This document shows positions 46,141 through 57,800 of a stretch of 64,000 nucleotides of DNA, one piece after another (position 1 is the stretch's first letter; every line of letters starts with the position of its first letter). The stretch comes from Taiwanofungus camphoratus (lineage: Eukaryota > Basidiomycota > Agaricomycetes > Polyporales > Taiwanofungaceae), in contig CP021221.1 in NCBI GenBank assembly GCA_003999685.1, positions 2,542,001 through 2,606,000 on the forward strand, read 5' to 3'. The position numbers and the translations under genes are program-made. The notes under the pieces are model-generated. The model was given only the letters and a program-made list of their open reading frames with translations, was not told the DNA's origin and did no database searches.

Positions 46141-49100
46141 TCAACAGAGCATATCTGCATGAGCACTGTTTTCACAGTCACCGGTAGACTCAAGTACGTA
46201 GGATTCAGATGCGTCGTACAGTTCTGAAATATCATACGATTCCGGTCTGTCATTTGCTGCTGGGAGGTTGGCAGAAATATTCGCCAGAGGGGGCCGAAGT
46301 GAACTGGGTCTGAGCGGTTTATGAACGTATGCCCCTCGAGAGAAGGAACACGATGCATCACTAGGGGGGATATCGAGAGCGAACTGGGGCTGGGCGACCA
46401 ATTGCGGGGTGGCAGGTGCGTGAGGAAGAAGCAAAGAGCTCGCACCGGGGAGAGACGTAGCGAACGAGTTGTTCAGAGGAGGAATAGGGAATAAGGTGTC
46501 GATGGGTGCATTTTGCGCGAGAAACAAAGCCACCTCGGATAGGCGCTCCTTAAGTGTTACTTGGTCACTGAGCGCTTTCTCGAGGGCCACTACCGTTTGT
46601 CGCAGATCCTGATCAGATGCGTCCTTCTGGGCAGTTAGGACGACAATTTCCTCCTCCCTTTCTTTCAGGCGTAGCATGAGAGTCTCGCCTTCAGAAATCA
46701 GATCCGAATTACGAGCAGATGTCGCATCAAGTGCGGTCATCAATTTCTCGATCCGGTCTTCCTGGGCAGCATTGGTAAAGAGAGCCTCGAGACGCTGGAA
46801 CTCGAGACTACCCTCCAATGCCTCGAACTGTTCGCGCAGTGTCTGATTGGCGATCATGAACCTGGAACGCTCCTTGCTCCCCTCTTTCAGTATCGTATCA
46901 AATTCTTTTCTGAGCTTCTGAACATGGTTCTTGAATCCAGCCTTAGCAGAGTGGGCTTCAAGACGCTCGGCCTTGAGATTGCCCTTCAGAGCTTTCAACT
47001 GTCTACGCAGAGAGTTGTTGGCGATGGTAAGTGCCGAGATGTCCTGGTCCCGCTCCTTCAGTGTTGCATCAAGCTCGGTGCTTAGCTTCTGTACTCGATC
47101 CTCGAAAGCAGCACTGGCACACTGGGCTTCCAGACACTGAGACTCGAGGTTGTTCTGTAGAGCGTCGATCTGGTCGTGCAAAGTTTTGTTCGCGAGGATC
47201 AGCGTTGATATTTCGTTGCGCTGCTTCTTCAGCTCTGCACGCTGCTTGAGCTCGTTTGCTATTTCAGCATTCCGCGTTCTCCAAGTTGCTAGCGCTGCGA
47301 GTCTCCAGGTGCGGCGTTCATCGGTACACATATCCAAGGCATTTTGCACCAGGATAAGACGAGATCGTTGGTCGTCAAGCTTATCGTGAAGTTCTTTGAT
47401 GTGGGAGCGAGCGGCAGAGAAACCCTTGCGCGTGTTCCCAACTTCTTCGTTAAGAATCTTGTTTTGATGCCGATAGAAATCAACTTCATCTCGGAGAACT
47501 GAAATCGAGCCCGCCTCGGTCAGGGTAAGATCTACATCATACTCCGTCCAAGCATCTTGATGGGTCGCTTTGGGCATCAACCCCGCTTCTTCCAGGATGG
47601 TATTCCATTCATCAAAGGCGTTGGCAATTGAATCGCTATCGGAATTGTCCATCGATTTCGAGAATTGCCCATCTCGCCATAAGCTACGGAAGAGATTCCG
47701 GACAGAGTGTACGGCATCACTGCACACATGCTGGTCCTTCGCAGGCCAAGGTATGGTGGACGAATCATCTGCTTGTGGCTGAAGACGACATTGATGGCTC
47801 TCCTCCACTAGCCTCTGGATCTCATCATCCTTTAGCGAGATTTGGCGCTTCAAAACAGTCACCTCAGCTTGAAGCGAGTAAAGATCCGACTCGATTTTGA
47901 TCATTTGCTGGTGATCAGAATAGGCTGTGATTTCACACTTCTCCAGGTCGGCTTTTGTGTCTTCGAGTTGTTTCTTGCAGTTCTGCATTTCGTTCCATTG
48001 GTTCTTGATCTCTGCGTCTTTGGAAAGGATAATCTTCTTAAATTGCTGCACAGTGATACTGGCATAAGTCCCGAGTCAAGAGGATGCAACCAACACGCAC
48101 CTTAGACTCAGCAGCGGCTGTAATGAGGTCCTTTAATGCCGACTGATGTGCTAAATCCCTCGAAGCCAGCTTATCTCCCAGATGATCCAGTTTGTTCTGC
48201 CCGATTTTATAAGTGTTTGTTTCATACAAGAATGAGACTCGGCGCCTACCTGCAGTGTAGACTTTTCCTGGATGAGGCCTACTATGATCGTCTCCTTCGC
48301 TTGACATGCATCTACCTTTGCTTTGATGTCGTTGATGACCGCAATGCGCTCTCCTGTTAGTCGGGCTTTTTCGTTGACCGTAGAATTAGCTCCGTCGATT
48401 ATGGCGCTTAAGTCGCAAATGTCGGAATCGTTCACCAAGCCATTGACGACCTTTGAAATTGCCTCGTGAGTGGGCATGCATGAGGTAACAACTTCGGAAG
48501 GTGCCTCCTTGCTAGTCGGCTGCAGACGTTTGTGGCCTGATTTGATATCATCCTCGAAACATAAAAATCTGCCATTTGGTTCGGAAGACGCCTTCTCCGC
48601 ACAGGCAATAGTGTGCCCCGCCGGTTTACAGTGGACAGCAAGACCCGAGATCATAACGTCTTGGTCATGTACGAGACTGTTAAGCCTGGTGATAACGTGC
48701 CGCGCCCTATTAACATCAACGCTCAGGCGTAAGCTGGTGGCATTTTGCTCCTCGAGTAGGCGGTCCTTCTCCCGAATGAGCAGATGCATAGAATCCAGCT
48801 CTGCCTGAAGCCGAGTCAGCGCCGCAGCTCCAGACTTGATGGACCAGTCCTTTTCGGCGATTGTGTCCTGCATCCGGCGAAGCTCGCCTTGTAGAGCACG
48901 AATGATGATCTTGGTCTCAGTGCTTGTTGAGCAATGTCCGTCGCACGGGCCAGCGGGATTGGTGAAAGCATCGATCCCCTTGGTTTTGTCTCTCGCAGCC
49001 CGGGCACGAGGAATGCGCTTGGTATACTGGTCGGTATTAGGCCCGGAGTAGTAAGGTTCTCCTTGAGGGTTGATCTTGATCGCGAATTAACATTCTGTCG

Positions 49101-49926
49101 AATACTAGTTCTAAGAAGTGACACTTACCAGTGACTGGCGTCTCCAAGGGAATATGCGAGACGTTGCAGACGCATGACTAGATGCATCAGACTTCGTCCG
49201 CGAGAACTTGAGGACACCATACATCAACAATGCCATGCAAAGTCCATAAGCCCACGTAACCGTCATCCCAAGGATTGTCAGCCGCAAAGCTTCGACACTC
49301 GACATGGCAGAGAAGATCACAGTATGACTAGCCGTGATCACGACAGCAGATAGCCATTGGAAGAAGATCGGATCGAGGCGCACGAGGAAACTGCGGTTGT
49401 GAAATATAAACTTCACAAAACGTATAGCGCTGAGACCCAAGATAATCGAAAACGGCCATCCGATGCAACGCAATGACAGGTCGAGTAGCGAGAGATCAAC
49501 GGAGGAAGTATCCAGCGGGAGATTGCAGAGAAAGATGGCTTTATGGAGGTTGGAGCTACCATGACACAGATCAATACCATTATTGCGGGGCGCCGGTGAA
49601 ATGTGTGAAGTGATAGCTTCACGTCCGCAACGAACAGCAGCGACCAATACACAGGAGACGATAGCCTGTGGAAAGTAAAGCGATAAATATCGACTACGTG
49701 TGGAATCGCGTTTGTATTTGAACCCTTGGTATTTGATCAATTTTGGAGCGTAGACGGCAAGGAGAATGAGGAGAATCACGCCGGCCACAGTGAATACACC
49801 AACTTGAACTGTCAAGTGCGAGACAAACACTAGATCGAGGGGAGTAAAGAGACCAGAGAACCACTGGATGGTCAAAGCAATCTGACTCAACACGGGAAGA
49901 GCTATGTGAGGAATCGTTGGCGCCAT
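46141..49926 (-). CDS. Unknown membrane protein with long coiled-coil tail and 57-residue repeats
   Basis: I do not recognise a named family. The start MAPTIPHIALPVLSQIALTI (ATG 49926) leads into a region of about 260 residues with several hydrophobic segments: VQVGVFTVAGVILLILLAVY, PQAIVSCVLVAAV, WPFSIILGLSAIRFVKFIF, QWLSAVVITASHTVIF and LTILGMTVTWAYGLCMALLM. After an intron at about 49077-49130 the frame continues INPQGEPYYSGPNTDQYTKR, and then TETKIIIRALQGELRRMQDT opens about 900 residues of mostly charged coiled coil. A Ser/Pro-rich end stops at 46141 (AHADMLC). Between 47211 and 46699 there are three tandem units of exactly 57 residues. The membrane part and the coiled coil are joined in frame by one intron, but two genes cannot be excluded without RNA data. 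A tether is a reasonable guess. Confidence 0.75.
46699..47211 (-). repeat. Three 171-bp tandem coding repeats
   Basis: Three units begin at 47211, 47040 and 46869 on the minus strand, each 171 bp (57 codons). Unit openings are ISTLILANKTLHDQ, ISALTIANNSLRRQ and RSRFMIANQTLREQ. Shared later positions include a LEA triplet and a V/I-Q/E-K-L block, for example DRVQKLSTELDATLKE, NHVQKLRKEFDTILKE and DRIEKLMTALDAT. A weaker fourth unit opens at 46698 (ISEGETLML). Period 57 is not a multiple of seven, so each unit must include a skip in the heptad pattern. Confidence 0.85.
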
Positions 49927-50333
49927 TGGATTATGCAGAGAAAGTGCAAGTTGCAGCTGTACACAGTTGGATTTACCGAAAGTGAGACGGGCAGATAGAA
50001 AAGAAAAAGCCGTTCACCGCAACAGAACTGCGTATTACACTTGTCGGATGGGCTGACTGCCAGCCGATCTGGAGGCTGGTTCGACCTCATCATCACCATA
50101 TTCCAACCAAGCGCTCAACGCATCTAGGACGGCGCGGGCTCGATCATAAGTCTCGTCGGTGAATGCCTCGAGTCTCGATCATCACGGCCTTCTCAATGTA
50201 TTAGCTACTTGCACCATCCAGAAGGTCGTGAACATGTGTGATTTGCCAGCAATGCTCGGTCTGAATGATCACCTTGCTGATGTGAACAAAGGTAATGACA
50301 TACTTCAGAAAATAGACCGTACGCACAAATCCA
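49927..50333. other. Intergenic stretch upstream of coiled-coil gene
   Basis: 407 bp holding the 5' flank of the membrane/coiled-coil gene and the 3' end of RRN3, both on the minus strand. No gene or striking motif seen. Confidence 0.4.
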
Positions 50334-52919
50334 CTATACAATAACTGCGCTGAATGCATCGGGCCGTATGGGACTAATACTCATCCCGCCAAAAGATGCT
50401 CCCAGACTATCCGCCTCGTCCCTCATGGTTGTAGACCGCATACTGCTGACAAACATGCCATTGGACTCAGAATCCTCCCCTTCACTCTGATCAATATCTT
50501 CGTCTCCCTCCTCGTCTCCATCATCAATGGCAACAGATGACCATTCTCGATACACTCCCTGTATATAGGACCCCGATCTAGGAAGCTTGTACGGATCGAA
50601 GGGAAAGAAGGTGTTGAGCTCTGAGGTTATTGATTGTTCCAACATCGCTGATCGCATTAATGTCCCACACATATTGAGACATGGTTTTTGGCCTGAGTTA
50701 GACCCAGACGTATTCGGCGCGTAATCTGATCGCCTATTAGATTCCATGATGGAGTAGCAGTATATGAAGTCAGTCGCATGAGCAACTCTTGCAAACTGCA
50801 TGACCACATTGGACGAGCAGACCTGCCAAGCATTGTCAAGAACTAGCTGATTAAATGAAGTATATACCGCACCTTCAGCGGATTGAGTTCGGAGGTAACT
50901 ACCCGCTGTAAGACGTCTAACTCCGCCATCCACTTCCTCACGGGCACACTAGTGGCAGCGAACTCGTCCACGTCCTCCTGGTCTTCTTGAAGGTCTCTCC
51001 ATCGGAAACAGAATATCAAGAATACTGCCTGTGTAACCGCATAGAAGACGCTATAATGCGCAATGCTGGATGGCGCAACATTGGCCTTTGTTACGGCATC
51101 GAATATATCCAGGCGGCTCTTCAAGAAATTACAGAGACACGCCATCACCCTGCGAGTGCTCTCCCTATCGACGAATTGAGCACGACTCACGAAGCTTGCG
51201 ATATAACTAGCGGCCGCAGCTCGTGTTACCGCAGGTTGACTTTCATCCAGGAGAGACCTTGACACAAGCATCCCTTGAAAAAGATCACTGAATTCAGGAT
51301 CGAGAGACGAATACCAGAAAAGAAGGAACTGTGTATAGCGAGACTTGAATGTGCGGAGGATGACGCGGTCGAATATGGATAGGAGTGTGTGGAATTGGGA
51401 GCGCATAAGGGCCTTGCCTTTTTCGAGGCAGGAAGGAGAGGTTGAGCGCACATGATCGAATGCACTCAGGGGAGAATCAGATCTAGATGATGAAGGAGAA
51501 GACAACGATACTGGAGTTGCTGGAACACACGCATGTGCGCGATTGAAATGGTCAAACATGCTCTTGAGAATTGCATCTAGCTTGTTGACCATGCTCTGGA
51601 CGTGCTGAAAATTAGAAGGCACGTCATCGACTGGTGCTCCGTCATCGTCGGCTTCCCCGCCGGCGTCTGAGGACAAATCACTGAGATTGTCTCCTCCATC
51701 GCTTTCATTCCCGTCCTCAGATTCGGAATCCTCTCCTTCCTGACCGACCACGGTATCAAATGGATCCAACTCGAACACTTCGTTTTGTTCATGCGTAGCG
51801 AGCTGTTCTTCTAATTCTTCTAGTTCGACTTGAATCTCAACCTTAAGTATGAAGTCAGCGAAATGATGAAAATAACCGATCTATAAAGACGCACGTCAAT
51901 CTGAATGGCACGATCCACAATTAATGCCAGAATACGATCAGCAAGCTCGGAGCAGTACTCTGTGACACGCAGAAGATTCCGTATATAAGTGACCTGTGCT
52001 GCCTGGGTCTGCCGCTTATGAGGAAAATTCTGCACGAGAAGAGGCTGAAGTGTGGATGGTAAGGTGGGGATGAGAGTAATAAGATGCTCCAATAGGTAAT
52101 GTATGCGATCATAGACAACGCGACGAGTAAGGGGGCTTGAAGAGGTTTCGGGCAGGCTTTTATCTAGTGCTTGCAAGCCAGATTCTAGGGAAGGAGTGTT
52201 GGATAGGCCATCGATCGAAAGGGGAGATGAACGCACGATAGGTGAATCCGTGCGCTATTGTTCCTAATACAAGCGACAGATATTCAGGCCTTGCGCTAAC
52301 GAGCATTCCAAGAAATGCTGTGTACGATTTAACAAAGCTGGCATCCATAATGGTCCAAGGCATATTTACGATCGCCTCGACCAGGGCGGTGTGGCAACGC
52401 TCAAGCCTGGACACAACATGAGAAAGGGCAAGGATCCAGAGACGAAGCTGCGGGGCAGGTGATGGTGTCTTAGCAGTGGACGTCTTTGGGTTGAACTGGT
52501 CCACCAGCTCATCGAAAGCGTCGCTTATACCCTATCTAAAAGTTAGGCGAAAGAAGGAGATGGACCAAGGGTTGCTTACGTTCGTCTTTTGTTGAAAAGC
52601 GTTGTTTACAAACGCAAGATACATATCTTTTCTGTATTGCTCATCTGTACGAGATACGAGTGTCAGACCTATATATCAGTATCATCAGATAATTCTACTG
52701 ACCTTGCTTGACTCTAGCGTTCGTTGCAATCGGCCTTGAAGCATGTTGTGTCGATGTCGAGGTCGATGAGGATTTTCTGGATGCTGTAGGACGCCTCTTG
52801 AAATTCTCCAGAGGCTCTGAAGGTTTCGACGGTGTGTCCATGTAGCGCGAGCCCGAGAGTATAGGACCGGCTTTAGGATGTCTACTGTTGAACTGGGAAA
52901 ACCGAGAATGAGGATCCAT
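50334..52919 (-). CDS. RRN3: RRN3, RNA polymerase I initiation factor (TIF-IA)
   Basis: Rrn3 binds RNA polymerase I and makes it competent for rRNA gene initiation; it is a main target of growth control. The N-terminal about 60 residues are basic and Ser-rich (MDPHSRFSQFNSRHPKAGP, ATG 52919). HEAT-like repeats follow: YLAFVNNAFQQKTNG, AFDELVDQFNP, LRLWILALSHVVSRLERCHT, YDRIHYLLEHLITLIPTLPS and YIRNLLRVTEYCSELADRIL. Then comes an acidic stretch (FELDPFDTVVGQEGEDSESE). The best family signature is RYTQFLLFWYSSLDPEFSDL, AAASYIASFVSRAQFV, CLCNFLKSRLD and HYSVFYAVTQAVFLIFCFRW. The C-terminal part has FFPFDPYKLPRSGSYIQGVY, as in other Rrn3 proteins, and ends PDAFSAVIV. About six introns. It is divergent from the nucleoside hydrolase. 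Confidence 0.94.
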
Positions 52920-53259
52920 AATCAGGCCTGTTACAGGCGCAAAAGTATTCAAGTTGGCGGCCACGAGGAAGCAAAAATTTGCTTAGTAATCTGTCGCTAC
53001 CAAATCAGGTTACCAACCGCAAGTCAACTACCTCAGAATCGTTCACAGCGGAGCTGTGCGGATTATGGCCATAGTATTGACAGAGTCGGACAGAGGCTAT
53101 GGTCGTACGAATTGCGGACAAATGTCAGCCCCAGTACATGCAAGGCTCTGTGTATAAAACTCGCGATTCCCCGATGAAGGCCCTAATCATGTTGATCAAG
53201 CGCTATTTGCGAGTCCTTGAAGTTTGGTATCCCCACTCCTATTCATTATATTGGACATC
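52920..53259. promoter_or_regulatory. RRN3/nucleoside hydrolase divergent promoter
   Basis: 340 bp between two divergent ATGs, so it serves both genes. The part next to RRN3 (52920-52964) is open in the RRN3 frame but has no ATG, only a GTG, so it is probably leader. No telo-box or CACGTG site was seen. Confidence 0.4.
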
Positions 53260-54635
53260 ATGAGACATGTTTGGTTCGACTGCGACCCAGTGAGTGCTCC
53301 GAGCGTCATGACCAAACCATACGATCCAATTGATAATTATAATGAGGGCCACGACGATGCTACCGCAATGATGTTGGCGGTACATTGTCGCAATATACAA
53401 CTGTTAGGTATCTCAACGGTACCCTTACCTTACACGTTCATCGCACGGAGATTCTCATAGAAACTAAGGTACATGGCAATGCCAGTGCCGATAACACTAG
53501 TAGCAATGCAGCACGCTGCCTTTATGCTTTCGGAGCTCCCGACAGCGTGCGTGTATACCCTGGAGCTACGAAACCACTCATTCGACCTACGAGACATGAT
53601 CCGGAGATTCATGGAGCAGACGGATTGGGCGGCGTAGAGGGATTACCCTCTGTTGAGAATCCAGGAGTGCGTGCGCATCTCCAAGCCCAAGGGCAGACTG
53701 TGCGGGCCATAGAAGGTATAGCCAGGGCCATTGAGACGACTTGGAGGGACGGCAATGGCCATCAAATTGTACTTGTATCCTCCGGTCCCATGACTAACAT
53801 CGCTCTGTTCGTGAGTGTGTATCAGGACCTCCTTATGGGTATAGGTCAGTTGTGTTCCTTGCGGATATGCAGAGGACCAAACATGACAGCATATGAAATC
53901 AGAAGAGATTGTTTTCATGGGTGGAGGAGTTGGCTTGGGTAATCGGTCTGCATCAGCAGGTAGGTTGGAGGCCAATTAGAATCAGACATTGTCTCACGAA
54001 TTGATAGAATTCAATATTCTCTGTGATCGTGAGCAGTAGTCCCTCTCAATTCTGTCACAACCACGTTAAAGAAATTTACAGCTGAGGCTGCACAGATTGT
54101 GCTTGATACTCCTGTCAAAAAGACTATGATTCCGCTCAATGTCACTCATACCGCCATCATGACGAGAAAACTTCTTTGTCAGCTGCTGTCTGCGAATGAC
54201 CGAGTTCCTGACGAACCTCTTCCTAAAGCTCATACAAACCTTCGGCACATGCTTTTCACTCTCATTAGCTTCTTCGCCGATTCTTACAAATCGACTTTTG
54301 GATTCGTCGATGGTCCGCCACTCCACGACGCGCTCACGATTGCCTATGTCTCCCAACCTGCTATTTTCACCTGTAAGAGGTACAGGGTCGATGTTGAACT
54401 TAGCGGAACACATACTTGTGGCGAGACTGTGGTCGACATGTGGAATTATCAATCTTCTGATGATTCGTGGGGCCGTCTGGGTAAGAACTGTCTTGTTGCC
54501 GAAGCCCTTAATGTGAGGTATCATTCATTCAACACTGCTCTAATGCTGAAGCTCTTTGTATAGGTTTCACAATTCTTCGATCTTTTCCTCGACTGTGTCA
54601 CTAGGTGTGACTATATATCCCCCCTGAATGTATGA
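53260..54635 (+). CDS. URH1: Inosine-uridine preferring nucleoside hydrolase
   Basis: These enzymes split nucleosides into base and ribose in the salvage pathway, using a Ca-bound aspartate cluster. The start MRHVWFDCDP (exon 53260-53289) joins GHDDATAMMLAVHCRNIQLL, giving the DxDPGxDDA signature for metal and ribose binding. HGNASADNTSSNAARCLYAF follows, with the GN..D.T.NA motif, then KPLIRPTRHDPEIHGADGLG, ending in the G.DGLGG loop. Later are IVLVSSGPMTNIALF, EEIVFMGGGVGLGNRSASAE, FNILCDPEAAQIV, PLNVTHTAIMTR, and the active-site FGFVDGPPLHDALTIAYVSQ. Six or seven introns keep frame, and the protein ends CDYISPLNV at 54635. The leader codon 53224 is a TTG, so the ATG at 53260 is preferred. 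It is convergent with the formin gene (205 bp between stops). Confidence 0.93.
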
Positions 54636-54840
54636 GGATTTTTGCGTTAAAGGTCAGTATCGCTAGCGCTGCTGTGCATAGCAGCGACCATGGCTAATCA
54701 TTGGTCGGAGGCTGATTATGATAGATACAACTGATATACATCCATACATTCTGCGTATAAGAAAGAAAGCACCGTCAATATTACTCAAAGTAGATGCTAC
54801 GAATACGCCAAATTTGCAAAATGTCCAATTGAGAAATGAC

Positions 54841-57800
54841 TTAATCAAAAATGCGACTCGTCCTTGCGCCATCGACAAATATCTTACTGAGGGGTCTGTG
54901 AGGAGCTCGAACTCTCCGTTGACCTGTCCGCATACTACGAATAGCCTGGTCAAAATCTCCGCGTCCAACAGATCGCCCAGTTGCGCGGCTCTGCGAGCTC
55001 GCAGGTACAGCCAAAAGCTGCGTGTTTGAAGTATCCATATGTGCTTTGATGGTCTGCGTGCGTAAAATGAACAGAGTGAAGACATCTTAGGGTGAAACTG
55101 ACCTCTTCCATTTCCGTAGTAGATTTCGGCTCCTGGATATTGGCACTCAGAGATTCTCCCTTCGCTTTGGTCTCTGCGTCGTGTACTTCCAAAGCGGCTT
55201 TCTGAAATGACGTTATTTTGATATTCAGTCAAAAGACGCACAATCACGGACCTGTAGTGACGAAGAGAAGGTCGAAATGAGACCAAAGAAGTCCTCCGGT
55301 TTAGGTACGTCCTGTGAATCTGGATTTTCTCCATAAAATGCTAGCATATGATGAAGTTCCTTTTCAAGGGTGTGCGCCATGTTCTTGAGAGCCTCGACGC
55401 TTGGACTCGCTTGTCTGATGAATGGCTACCAAATTCTTCAATATTGATCATGGCTTCGTGATTACCATCTTACCTGCATCACAAATACGAAATTGTCATT
55501 TGAAAGCTGCTGCATGCGCTGTACCTCTTGTATTTCCTGTTTGACTTGTTCCAGGCCGTCGACCATAGACTGCACGGACGCTGTGATCGTCTGGACTGAA
55601 ACTGAACTGGTCTCAGTTTCCTGGCAGTTCGCGTTGATCAGAATGATTTACCTCGAGCAGCGGCTTCAAGATGAGGCATGTCCTCGATGAACATCACCAG
55701 AATTGGATCGCTTCTGAGAAGCACTCTCGCAAGATAATGTAAAAGTGTGGGACATTCGGCCCCCCCCTTTGCCGTTCTAGTTTCCCTCATCTTGTCAAAA
55801 GCATCAACGATAGCTGAAGACAAGAGCTGGTTGTGCCTCTACCTTCAACAGAGCTTCTAGCTGGAAACCTTTAGCTCCCCCACGGAAGGTAGAGCCATTC
55901 AGAGCATTGCCTACAGCCAAAACAGCCTGATAAACACTGAGTATGGGCTGTGAGAAAGATCATGAAACACTTTTACCTGAAGCACCTTCTTAAACCTGAC
56001 TGAAGATCGCAATTCGTACGAAGCGTTACGAACAATGTTGATTTCAGGCCTGACTTCTTCGATATCGAGTTCCAATTTGCGTCGGTACAACATACACTCA
56101 AGACGCTTCGACAGCCTGGGGATTGTCATGATCTGAACTGAGGTCACCCAACAGCCCTTCTCACACAATGAGTCACATTACCTGACTGAAATACTGATCC
56201 GCTTTCGTCAATTTACCAATGTCGTCGAAGTCAGTTAGCCTTGTGATCTATCCATGAACTTAGTAGACGAATGTTAGCTAAGCCTGAACATAAACTACCT
56301 CTTCTGGTGTGGGGAGCTGTCTACTAATGGCCTTCAATTCATCAGCTGATAGTTTCTGATCGTCGAGTGCTAGCAAGGCTATGCGGATCTCTGGCAATGA
56401 TAATTTAATGCGAGACAGCATGATAGCTAATAAATGATAAAAATTAGGAGCAAAGGCGGTTCAAAAATTTTAATGCTCTTACCAACGTTGTTTGCCCTGG
56501 TTATATCGAGAAGGGTTGTGACTGCTTGCCTCTTTGGAGATGGTACAGAAGTCTGTGAATTGTTGGAAGGTCCTGAATCAATGACAAATGTAGATTCTAG
56601 ATCACTTAAGTCGAAGGAGGCATCCGAAGGAATGGCGCTCCACACTGTGGAATTGATAGGAGTGGATAGCTTATTCCAAAAGAACGGCTTCAGTCGTTTT
56701 GTAGGTTTGACGACCCTTAGGGGGCGTGTTTTGAATACAGACGGAGGGGGAGGGGGAGGGGGAGGAGGCGATCCTGGAAGGGGGAGTGGCGATCCTGGAA
56801 GGGAGGGTGGCGGCGGAGGCGGTCGCGGAGAAGTAGGCACATCGACGACCGATGGAAGAAATGGTGGCGGGAGAAGTGGAGGAGGGGGAGGTATGGATGC
56901 TACACCGTGTACAACGGGTGGCGCTGGCGGTGGTGGTGGTGGTGGTGGTGGTGGTGGTGGCAGCGGCGGTGAAGGTAGTAGAGATGTTGCTGATGATCTA
57001 CCAGCTGGCGGACGTGGTATTGTAGGGGTCTCATGCAGGCTCGAAGGAGGTGAAAGTGGAGGTAGAGGAGGGGGCGGTGGAGATAACGCAACAGCGCTAT
57101 CTGATGGCGTGACGGTTGAGATTTGCTGCGCTTCCGAGGAAGGCGGGCTAGTGCTAGACCGTGTGGGCTTGGCAAGTGGTGGAGGCGGCGGTGCAACTTG
57201 ACGTTTGAAATCTAATTCAGTGATAAATTTAGGTTTCGCAGCCAATTGTGACTTCAATTCTGTAATTTCAGACCGGAGTGTTGAGATCTCATCATCCTTC
57301 TGAGTCAGGCCATCGATTGTCCGTGATGCAATGAGTTCTGCATCGACTTCAGCTTCCCGGCTTTCCTCTCGTGCCCGGAAGCGCGAGTAGACAGATTCAA
57401 GGGCCCGTTTGAGATAGACGATCTCCTTGTCCTTAATAGTGGCAGAAGCCTCAACTTCGTCATTCTGGAGAAGATATAGTCAGAGTCAACCTGTCACCTT
57501 GTGTAGTTGTTAAATTCACCTTCATTTTCAACTTGGCAATTTCTTCCATCAGAGCGTTCCACTTCACTCTATCACGTTCTCGCTTGATGCGATCTTCCTG
57601 TAAGAGTACTTCTAAGTTGTATGTGATGCAAAGAGTATGTCTAGACTCACAGCATCTCTATTTTCGCTAGGATTCTGGACTTTCAAATGATCGACTTCAG
57701 TCTGTAGTTGCAAGACCTGTTTCTCTTTCTGTACCAGACGCTGCACAAGTCCGTGGAAACTTTGGCTCGACTATCGATTGGTGAGATCGTGTTCAGTTCT

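Noticed and set aside
54663-55334. Long minus-strand frame that extends the formin C-terminus to 54663
   Set aside because: The frame carrying the DAD motif and the KIFVDGARTSRIFD end stops at 54841; the other frame crosses introns without family similarity.
56434-57201. Long glycine-rich plus-strand ORF
   Set aside because: It is the reverse complement of the formin FH1 proline region; open frame is due to GC-rich repeat composition.
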